Origin: Candidatus Ryanbacteria bacterium CG10_big_fil_rev_8_21_14_0_10_43_42
GTDB taxonomy: Bacteria > Patescibacteriota > Minisyncoccia > Ryanbacterales > 2-02-FULL-48-12
Length of the DNA stretch: 44,621 bases
NCBI GenBank assembly: GCA_002793915.1
Contig: PFEF01000010.1
Location: forward strand, 15,390-60,010
Reading direction: 5' to 3'
The notes below the pieces were generated by a model. The model was not told where the DNA came from and searched no databases. It saw only the letters and a list, made by a program, of their open reading frames with translations. The position numbers and the translations under genes are program-made. This document shows, piece after piece, positions 38,597 to 44,621 of this stretch (within the stretch, counting starts at the first letter, position 1; every line of letters begins with the position of its first letter).

Positions 38597-38986
38597 ATGG
38601 TTGAAGTAGTGAAACGCTTAATACAAGAAGGAGACCGAGAAGAAAAGGAATTGGCTAAGTGGAACAAAAAGCGTCCTCCGTATCCGGGAGGAACACAGCT
38701 CGAAATCCTTTTACAGCGTGGCGGTCTCTTTGGAGATGTCTTAACGTTTACGGAAGATGAAGAGCATGATGGAGAAGTTAAGGAAGTTCTTGGACAAGAG
38801 GATTGGGATAGGCTAGTAGAACTGCGTAATCGATACATCAACACAAGCATGACTCCTCAAGAATGGAGAATCTCTGAGCAACGAAGAGAGCTATATCGCA
38901 TTTTAGGGAAAGTGGTGACGGTGCCACAGTTTCAAAAATATTTTTCTAGTGAAAAATATCCCGAAGAGTCGGGGATTGTCCATTAA
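38597..38986 (+). CDS. Hypothetical soluble protein (129 residues)
   Basis: I start at ATG 38597 because GGAGGTGAT (38582-38590) lies six bases upstream; the frame is open further up to 38489 but that lies upstream of the promoter. The product is charged and helical (VEVVKRLIQEGDREEKELAKW; PQEWRISEQRRELYRILGKV) with no recognised domain. Its last 41 bp overlap the 3' end of fmt on the opposite strand, so the C-terminus of both proteins is encoded by the same DNA. Confidence 0.75.
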   Translation: MVEVVKRLIQEGDREEKELAKWNKKRPPYPGGTQLEILLQRGGLFGDVLTFTEDEEHDGEVKEVLGQEDWDRLVELRNRYINTSMTPQEWRISEQRRELYRILGKVVTVPQFQKYFSSEKYPEESGIVH

Positions 38987-39911
38987 GAAAATCGTCACCG
39001 CTTACGGGGCGCTTACCCTCCATCTGGATAAACTCTACAATAAAAAGGTTATCTTTTGTACAAACGGCAAGTGAGCCGTTTTTTTCTTGCACCACAGTAC
39101 CGGGTTTGCCGGGGGAAGGCTGATCGGACGCGTGTCCCTTTAAAATTTTCACGCGTCTTACTTTATGAGACCCGTCCTCATAAAAGCTATAGGTACCGGG
39201 CCATTCTTCAAATGCGCGTATATGTCTATCGATTTCTTTTACCGAACGGTTCCAGTTAATATGACCATCCTCTTTTGTGAATAATTTTGTAAACGTTGCC
39301 TTTGTGTGATCCTGTTCCTGTGGTGTAATTTCTCCCGCAATCCATTTTGGCAGTGTTTCCGCTAAAAGATCGCCTCCCTGTTTGGCGAGCTCATCATGCA
39401 GCTGTTTATAACCAAAATTTTGTATGTCATACGGTTTACTTTTCGCTATAATAGGTCCATGATCCATCTCGGCATCGGTAAGCATAAGAGTAACGCCGGT
39501 TTTAACATCTCCCTTCAGAATAGCGGTTTGTATGGGGGATGCGCCGCGGTGCCGGGGGAGCAGGGAAGGATGTACGTTAATAACGCCTTTTAAGGGGATG
39601 TCCAGGAGTGTTTTCGGAAGCAAGCGCCCGAATGATGCTACTGTAAAGATATCCGCATGATAACCGCGTAATTCTTTCAAAAATACAGGATCTCTTAATG
39701 TTTCCGGTTCAAGTACGGGGATAGTATTTTCGGTAGCATATGCTTTTATTGCAGACGGCATGTATTCCTTTTTTCTTCCGACGGGTTTGTCCGGTACGGT
39801 TACGACGGCAACAGGCGTCAGATTATGGTGTATGAGAGATGCTAATATACGCACCGAAAAATCCGGTGTACCGAAAAATACTATTTTTATGGCAATGCTT
39901 TTATTTTGCAT
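38946..39911 (-). CDS. fmt: Methionyl-tRNA formyltransferase
   Basis: The product has 321 residues and formylates initiator Met-tRNA with 10-formyl-tetrahydrofolate. Motifs: KIVFFGTPDFSVRILASL at the N-terminus, the active-site block GVINVHPSLLPRHRGASPIQTAI (Asn and His), and LMLTDAEMDHGPIIA with the catalytic Asp. The C-terminal tRNA-binding domain (about 205-321) is present. Its functional partner, peptide deformylase, is encoded at 40374. It is transcribed divergently from a shared palindromic promoter and ends in a convergent overlap with the 129-residue gene. Confidence 0.95.
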   Translation of the reverse strand: MQNKSIAIKIVFFGTPDFSVRILASLIHHNLTPVAVVTVPDKPVGRKKEYMPSAIKAYATENTIPVLEPETLRDPVFLKELRGYHADIFTVASFGRLLPKTLLDIPLKGVINVHPSLLPRHRGASPIQTAILKGDVKTGVTLMLTDAEMDHGPIIAKSKPYDIQNFGYKQLHDELAKQGGDLLAETLPKWIAGEITPQEQDHTKATFTKLFTKEDGHINWNRSVKEIDRHIRAFEEWPGTYSFYEDGSHKVRRVKILKGHASDQPSPGKPGTVVQEKNGSLAVCTKDNLFIVEFIQMEGKRPVSGDDFLNGQSPTLRDIFH

Positions 39912-39918
39912 ACTGTAT

Positions 39919-39931
39919 TGCTAGTATAGCA
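39919..39931. promoter_or_regulatory. Symmetrical divergent promoter core
   Basis: The inverted repeat TGCTA-GTA-TAGCA contains overlapping -10 boxes: TAGTAT (39922-39927), six bases before the plus-strand ATG at 39934, and TATACT on the minus strand (39923-39928), eleven bases before the fmt start. The two promoters cannot be occupied simultaneously. Confidence 0.5.
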
Positions 39932-39933
39932 TC

Positions 39934-40371
39934 ATGCCGTCTAAACCTACCAAAAAAGTGTCTTCTGTGCAAAAGAAGACAAATCCGGATATTTATCGAT
40001 TTATCGATTTTTTTGTGAAAACGGGAGAAAAAATACTAGGGAAGAAACCTAATGTCGTACGTGGCAAGGATGGCATGCTTGTTTCGTATGCGCTCCGTAC
40101 ATTTCCGGTAGGTAAGCTGGAAACACTTGCCGTATGGTTTCTTGTAAAAAAGAAAAAACTGCGACCGCTTATCGGTACCATGCTTTCACATACGGTGCTC
40201 GATGAGCTTATGCGAGACATGAATCATCCGGGTTTTTGGAAGGAGATCGACAGTTTAATGGATCAGTATTATCCGCGTATGGAAACACCGCGTATGTGGC
40301 AACCTTTTTCTTATCAGGACATAACAACTATGAAGGAGGACGTGGCAAAGATTATGCGGCGTTTTACATAA
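39934..40371 (+). CDS. Hypothetical soluble protein (145 residues)
   Basis: A Lys-rich N-terminus (SKPTKKVSSVQKK) is followed by a helical/beta body with no recognised domain (DIYRFIDFFVKTGEKILGKK; LSHTVLDELMRDMNHPGFWKEID). TAGTAT lies six bases before the ATG. It is followed after 2 bp by def, so the two are co-transcribed; with fmt divergent, this gene sits in the middle of the N-formylmethionine cycle genes. Whether it has any role there is unknown. Confidence 0.75.
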   Translation: MPSKPTKKVSSVQKKTNPDIYRFIDFFVKTGEKILGKKPNVVRGKDGMLVSYALRTFPVGKLETLAVWFLVKKKKLRPLIGTMLSHTVLDELMRDMNHPGFWKEIDSLMDQYYPRMETPRMWQPFSYQDITTMKEDVAKIMRRFT

Positions 40372-40373
40372 GT

Positions 40374-40925
40374 ATGGAGGAAAAAAAATCTATTGTAATA
40401 GAACCCGCCACCGTGCTTCATAGAGAAACACGGGATGTGCCGCTTGAATATATTACATCGGGGGAGATAAAACGCGTACTTAAAGAAATGAAACAGGCGT
40501 TGCGTTCTACCGATGACGGTATTGGTATTGCGGCACCGCAAATCGGATATTCATGGCGCATTTTTTTGGCGTCCGAAGAAGCGCTTGTATGGGACGGCTT
40601 GCAGGAAGAAGAAAAGGAAGAGTATCGGAAAAAAAAGAAGAAATGGGATTATTATGTATTTATCAATCCAATCATTACACGAACGTCAAAAAAAACTACG
40701 GATGAAATGGAAGGATGTTTAAGTGTTCCGCGAATATATGGGCGGGTGAGGCGACATGAAAAAGTAACAATAACGGCATATGATGAGCAGGGAAAAAAGT
40801 TTATGCGTGGTACGTCCGGTTTGTACGCACGTGTAATGCAACATGAGACGGATCATCTGAAGGGCATGCTGTTCATAGAAAAAGCAAAAGATATTCAAAA
40901 GATTAAGGATAATGGAGAAGTATAA
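40374..40925 (+). CDS. def: Peptide deformylase
   Basis: The product has 183 residues and removes the formyl group from nascent chains. All three motifs are present: GIGIAAPQIG (49-58), EGCLSVP (metal ligand Cys115) and QHETDHLKG (HETDH 157-161). A strongly charged insertion (EEEKEEYRKKKKKW, about 78-91) between motifs I and II is typical of some CPR homologues. The start ATG 40374 is 2 bp after the previous stop. The 3' end overlaps murC by 14 bp. Confidence 0.95.
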   Translation: MEEKKSIVIEPATVLHRETRDVPLEYITSGEIKRVLKEMKQALRSTDDGIGIAAPQIGYSWRIFLASEEALVWDGLQEEEKEEYRKKKKKWDYYVFINPIITRTSKKTTDEMEGCLSVPRIYGRVRRHEKVTITAYDEQGKKFMRGTSGLYARVMQHETDHLKGMLFIEKAKDIQKIKDNGEV

Positions 40926-42186
40926 AGATCATATTCATTTTATCGGTATTGGCGGCATAGGTATGTCTGCTTTGGCGCGCTTGTATGTGGCTAAGGGACA
41001 CACGGTAAGTGGTTCTGATATCAGTGGCTCGGATATTACCGGTGCGCTTCAGGCGGAAGGCATGAAGGTATATATACGGCATGATGCGGGAAATGTGACG
41101 GACGCAGATCGGGTCGTATATTCGGCTGCGGTTTTGGCGCATAATCCGGAAATGGTTGCGGCAAAAAAAAAGCATATTCCTATATTTTCGTATGCGGAGG
41201 CTATTGGTGAGCTTACTAAAGTATATAAAACAATTGCGGTTTCCGGCACACACGGAAAGAGTACGACAACCGCCATGTTGGGCCTTATCCTTATAAAGGC
41301 CGGTCTCGATCCCACTATTATTGTCGGTACGCGCCTTCGCGAGTTGGGAGATAAGAATATGCGCGCAGGCAAAAGCGAATATTTGGTATTGGAGGCCGAT
41401 GAATATGCGCGGTCGTTCCATGAGTACCATCCATATATTGCCGTCCTTACCAATGTAGAGGCGGATCATTTGGATATATATAAAACGTTGGCGGGGGTGA
41501 AGACTGGATTTCGAACATATCTTAAACGTGTAGTGCCGGGAGGATATATTGTGGCAAACGGGGGAGATGCCGGTGTACGGGATGTTGTTCGCGGCGCGAA
41601 AGTAAAGATAGTTTGGTACAACAAAAAATCATTCCCAAACCATACTCTTCGGGTACCCGGACGGTTCAATCAAGTAAACGCTGAAGCGGCATGGCAAGCG
41701 GCACATCTTTTGGGTGTGAAAAAATCTGTGGCGGAAACGGCGCTTTATGCATATAAGGGTGCATGGCGCCGACTTGAACAAATAACCAAGGGGATATATT
41801 CCGATTATGCCCATCATCCGACGGAAATAGCGGCAACACTCGGCGCTCTTCGTGAGGCGCATCCTCAAAAACATATTACGGCGGTGTTCCAGCCTCATCA
41901 GCAAGACAGGCTTAATCGATTATTTTCACAATTTACGAAAGCATTTATTTCCGCTGACCGGGTAATTATTATGCCAATTTATGCGGTGGCGGGGCGGGAA
42001 GTACCCGAGGAAAAAACATCCGAAGATTTGGCACATGCTATAAAAAAAGAATATGTTTATTACGCGAAGAATTTTTTAGACGTACAAAACATAATAAATG
42101 AAGAAAAGAAAAAAACATCACTTGTTATTTATATGAGTGCCGGGGATCTTGATGCGGAGGTGCGGGCATACTACCAAAAAAAATAA
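40912..42186 (+). CDS. murC: UDP-N-acetylmuramate--L-alanine ligase
   Basis: The product has 424 residues. The N-terminal nucleotide-binding motif is HFIGIGGIGMSALARL; the ATP loop is AVSGTHGKSTTTAML (GTHGKST 112-118); further Mur-ligase motifs are LEADEYARSF, LTNVEADHLD and YSDYAHHPTEIAATL. It adds the first amino acid of the peptidoglycan stem in the cytoplasm. Mpl is a paralogous alternative, but gene context with murA favours MurC. It overlaps def by 14 bp and ends 21 bp from the convergent PEGA gene. Confidence 0.92.
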   Translation: MEKYKDHIHFIGIGGIGMSALARLYVAKGHTVSGSDISGSDITGALQAEGMKVYIRHDAGNVTDADRVVYSAAVLAHNPEMVAAKKKHIPIFSYAEAIGELTKVYKTIAVSGTHGKSTTTAMLGLILIKAGLDPTIIVGTRLRELGDKNMRAGKSEYLVLEADEYARSFHEYHPYIAVLTNVEADHLDIYKTLAGVKTGFRTYLKRVVPGGYIVANGGDAGVRDVVRGAKVKIVWYNKKSFPNHTLRVPGRFNQVNAEAAWQAAHLLGVKKSVAETALYAYKGAWRRLEQITKGIYSDYAHHPTEIAATLGALREAHPQKHITAVFQPHQQDRLNRLFSQFTKAFISADRVIIMPIYAVAGREVPEEKTSEDLAHAIKKEYVYYAKNFLDVQNIINEEKKKTSLVIYMSAGDLDAEVRAYYQKK

Positions 42187-42207
42187 CCCCAGGGATATCC
42201 CATAGAG

Positions 42208-43605
42208 TTATTCCAGTCCTATTTCAAACAGCATGCCGTTATCTGTACCATAGATGACTTTTTTATTTTGAGGGACAAAGATTCGGGGATCGATTCCTTC
42301 ATAGAGAGTCGCTATATTATGATTTCCCGAGCGACCGTCCATCTCAAGTATGGTAATGACGGCACCTCCCGTAAAAATTATATAGTGTTCTTCCGGATAG
42401 TAGAATACCTGCTTAATGGGTTTTTGCCCCTTATACAGCCGGCTTTCAAATTCATCTTGAAAATAAGGAAGATCTTCTTCCGGAAGCGTCCATCGAATCC
42501 AGATTTCATTATCACGCCACCATACGAGATTTGATCCGTTTGTGCGGACTTGTGACCGAGGAATATCATGCGCTATATGTTCAGGATTTCCTTGGTTTTT
42601 GGGGAGAAGCCATACATCTTCTTTTGCATGTGCGATGTGTGCTGTTTCTGTTTCATAAATGCGGGAAGGTCCGGGTAAAGAAATACTGGACGTGCTTATA
42701 ATTTTTGCATCCCCCGCGGAAAGAGTGGATGTATATAATGTTCCATGTGCGGCATCGAGAGAAAGCAAGCGGTCATTATAAACGGCAATACCGGCAATTG
42801 TTTCCAAAAGAGGCTGTAGTGTTTCCGTAGAGGCATGCCAAATATAGAGGGATGTACCGCTTAAAATAAAATAGGCATTGTTATACGATGGATGAGGTAT
42901 TACATCATCCGGTTTTTGAGGAAGAGCGTCTGACAGTTTTGATTTTTTATAAAATGATGTTAAGGCAAACGTATTATTAAGATTGGGAGTTAGGAGAAGC
43001 CAATTATCCGCGAGCTCCAGGAGAGCAAAGGTATCTCCGTTGTACCAAGTAAGAGACGGGGAATCTTGAGAAGAAAAGGAAAGAAGAGACGGGTCTGTGT
43101 GAGGCGTTGGCTCAAGGAATGTTTTTGTTTGTGTGTCAAAAACAGAAAGACGCATACGTTCCTGCGGACGTGATTCAATGGGAATGAGATATCTTCCCGA
43201 AGGAGAGCCGTATATATCAAAAAATAACCCTTCTTTGATGACGGTCGAAGTAGGTTCCTCCGGGACAAGAACGATATGCGCTTCTTCCACCGCATGCGGT
43301 TCTATCATGAGATTCTTTTTCCAGGAATAAAACCCCTCCTTTTCCACAATAATGGTATGGGATCCGGGTTTTAAGTTTTGCACAAATATATCCCCCGTGA
43401 TAAACGATGTTACTTTTTCCGCTTCATCAATATAAACAGTGGTACGTACGGGTGTTGTGTTTATAAATAACCCTCCGGTAGTACGAATTGATTTATCGGC
43501 AAAGGAAAATCGATATCCTAATGTGTAAAACAAAACAGGGCCCCATGCAAGTATGAACAGGATAACACTGATAAGTACGAGTATTCTGCGTAATCGTAAT
43601 GACAT
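42208..43605 (-). CDS. PEGA-domain membrane-anchored protein with propeller-like body
   Basis: The product has 465 residues with an N-terminal anchor (about 10-31) and a PEGA domain (about 42-115: GGLFINTTPVRTTVYID ... NLKPGSHTIIVEKEGFYSWKK, quoted with gaps). After that comes a series of beta-strand repeats (about 125-460) such as SGRYLIPIESRP and NGSNLVWWRDNEIWIRW that looks like a beta-propeller. PEGA domains occur in surface or S-layer-linked proteins. I infer an extracytoplasmic binding or scaffold role. It starts 73 bp from the divergent murA gene. Confidence 0.85.
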   Translation of the reverse strand: MSLRLRRILVLISVILFILAWGPVLFYTLGYRFSFADKSIRTTGGLFINTTPVRTTVYIDEAEKVTSFITGDIFVQNLKPGSHTIIVEKEGFYSWKKNLMIEPHAVEEAHIVLVPEEPTSTVIKEGLFFDIYGSPSGRYLIPIESRPQERMRLSVFDTQTKTFLEPTPHTDPSLLSFSSQDSPSLTWYNGDTFALLELADNWLLLTPNLNNTFALTSFYKKSKLSDALPQKPDDVIPHPSYNNAYFILSGTSLYIWHASTETLQPLLETIAGIAVYNDRLLSLDAAHGTLYTSTLSAGDAKIISTSSISLPGPSRIYETETAHIAHAKEDVWLLPKNQGNPEHIAHDIPRSQVRTNGSNLVWWRDNEIWIRWTLPEEDLPYFQDEFESRLYKGQKPIKQVFYYPEEHYIIFTGGAVITILEMDGRSGNHNIATLYEGIDPRIFVPQNKKVIYGTDNGMLFEIGLE

Positions 43606-43640
43606 GATGTAAAATAAATAATAAGGGAGCGGTAATTATT

Positions 43641-43669
43641 TTGCACTTGCAAGAAGGGAATGATACAGT
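43641..43669 (+). promoter_or_regulatory. Promoter of murA
   Basis: TTGCAC (43641-43646) and a TGA-extended TACAGT (43664-43669) with a 17-bp spacer, 9 bases before the ATG at 43679. Confidence 0.55.
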
Positions 43670-43678
43670 TGTAGAATT

Positions 43679-44621
43679 ATGAGTGAATTTATTATAAAGG
43701 GGGAGAAAATGCTTACGGGAACAATCCCTGTACGAGGAGCCAAGAACCATGCTTTGAAAGTTTTTCCAGCTGCTCTTTTATGTAAAGATGCCCTTACGGT
43801 TACGAATGTGCCGGATATTGAGGATATTGCACGAGAAGTAGAATTGCTGGAAGATCTGGGATTCTCCGTTGTAAACACAAGAACGCGTGAGTATATTATA
43901 CATCCTCCAAAGAAAATTGTCAAAAAAGAATTGTATTCATTGGTGGCCGAACGGTTTCGCGCATCTATTGCGTTTGTAGGTCCTTTGCTTGCACGAACGG
44001 GGGAGGTTGCATTTCCTTTTCCGGGGGGGTGTGTCTTGGGAAAGCGTCCCATTGATTTTTTCCTGGATGGGTGGTGTAAGATGGGTGCTCGTGTGCGTGA
44101 GACAAAAAAGGGATTAACTATAACCGCTCCTAAGGAAGGACTTCAAGGTATTGATTATACATTTCGTTTTGTAAGTGTGGGAGCTACCGAGGGGCTTATG
44201 ATGACGGCAATACTTGCCCGTGGACGCACGATTTTAAGAAACGCATCCATTGAACCGGAAGTAACGGCACTTACGGAATTTCTTATATCCTGCGGGGCGC
44301 GTATTGAAGGCGCAGGAACATCAACACTTAGTATTGAAGGACGTGCCGGGACATTGCTATCGGGTGGAAAAACGGAGATAATTCCGGACCGTATTGAAAC
44401 GGGAAGCTTTGCTATTTTAGCCGGTCTTATCGGACGTTCTGTCACTATCACCGATTGTAATCCGGCACATGTATCCGTTCTTATTGCTCACTTGCGTGCG
44501 GCGGGTGTTTCCATTACGGAGAAAAAAAATTCTCTTACAATATCGCGTGCCAAAAAAATTATGCCGGTGGATGTGCGTACCCGTGAATATCCCGGATTCG
44601 CTACAGATCATCAGGCGCCGT
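43679..44621 (+). CDS. murA: UDP-N-acetylglucosamine 1-carboxyvinyltransferase (3' partial)
   Basis: The first 314 residues are present before the window ends. MurA makes the first committed step of peptidoglycan synthesis by adding enolpyruvyl to UDP-GlcNAc. Motifs: VRGAKNHALKVFPAALL (Lys23/Asn24), ERFRASIAFVGPLLAR and the catalytic loop FPGGCVLGKRPID with Cys at residue 119, the position of Cys115 in the Escherichia coli enzyme and the fosfomycin target; DRIETGSFAIL follows. Some CPR relatives are reported with Asp there, so the Cys is informative. The gene is divergent from the PEGA gene and close to murC. Confidence 0.95.
   Translation, partial: MSEFIIKGEKMLTGTIPVRGAKNHALKVFPAALLCKDALTVTNVPDIEDIAREVELLEDLGFSVVNTRTREYIIHPPKKIVKKELYSLVAERFRASIAFVGPLLARTGEVAFPFPGGCVLGKRPIDFFLDGWCKMGARVRETKKGLTITAPKEGLQGIDYTFRFVSVGATEGLMMTAILARGRTILRNASIEPEVTALTEFLISCGARIEGAGTSTLSIEGRAGTLLSGGKTEIIPDRIETGSFAILAGLIGRSVTITDCNPAHVSVLIAHLRAAGVSITEKKNSLTISRAKKIMPVDVRTREYPGFATDHQAP

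Noticed and set aside
1-44621. tRNA, rRNA, insertion sequences, prophage genes
   Set aside because: I looked through the intergenic spaces for T-loop (GGTTCGAAT-like) signatures, transposase motifs and phage structural genes and found none.

Overview
The window looks like a chromosomal segment of a Patescibacteria/CPR bacterium, probably of the Parcubacteria group. This is inferred from gene content and style, not from a marker-gene tree. Supporting points are the very compact gene packing, many small single-membrane-segment proteins, a TreT-like glycosyltransferase, an ECF sigma factor paired with a DUF5667 membrane protein, peptidoglycan-binding surface enzymes, and an unusual habit of starting genes directly after a -10 box. 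I found no tRNA, rRNA, CRISPR array or insertion sequence.

Layout. 1-6126 is a cell-surface block: the 3' end of a collagen-like protein, a large peptidoglycan-binding/PKD/pectate-lyase-like protein, a GIY-YIG protein, a GH18 glycosidase with a peptidoglycan-binding tail, and a VanY-type carboxypeptidase. 6202-10575 holds membrane proteins of unknown role, a Prx5-type peroxiredoxin, three small genes and a full-length cyclopropane-fatty-acid synthase. 10707-12377 is a Pif1/RecD-like helicase. A GC-rich inverted-repeat element (12378-12503) separates it from an AT-rich accessory island (12570-14053). The island encodes a membrane-anchored protein, an ImmA/IrrE metallopeptidase, a two-TM protein and a 35-residue peptide, the last three joined by ATGA overlaps. 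Core genes resume with obg at 14206.

15237-18640 is a run of small secreted or membrane genes (Cys-rich protein, DM13 protein, half-length MFS, YjdF-like protein, unknown 224-residue protein). 19015-24268 holds rarA and then a redox neighbourhood: DoxX, the minus-strand operon glutaredoxin > DsbA-like > CcdA, then MsrB overlapping a YgjP-like metallopeptidase. Between the minus operon and a DUF378 gene lies a 522-bp gene-free region with a strikingly G-rich, C-poor strand. 24280-28578 holds membrane proteins, a possible attenuator leader, an exported polymer-forming (bactofilin-like) protein overlapping a matrixin-type protease, and a PD-(D/E)XK nuclease with four cysteines overlapping a membrane protein. 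28708-33424 is an RND efflux operon. 33526-37876 holds NDH-2, ECF sigma factor plus DUF5667 protein, and treT. 37877-38596 is a small-gene/ncRNA region. 38597-44621 is a housekeeping block: fmt, unknown gene, def, murC, a PEGA protein and murA (cut by the window end).

Two classes of expression signal stand out. Many genes (msrB, treT, doxX, the DM13 gene, the nuclease and others) have a -10-like hexamer exactly six bases before the start codon and no ribosome-binding site, as expected for leaderless mRNAs. A second class, mostly small unrecognised genes plus cfa, has a -35/-10 promoter with 16-17 bp spacing, a leader and a strong AAGGAGG-type site. Two short promoter-plus-terminator units without an ORF (5013-5073 and 37912-38012) are candidate small RNAs. 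All motif and coordinate statements were made by eye; family assignments come from recognised motifs, not database searches.
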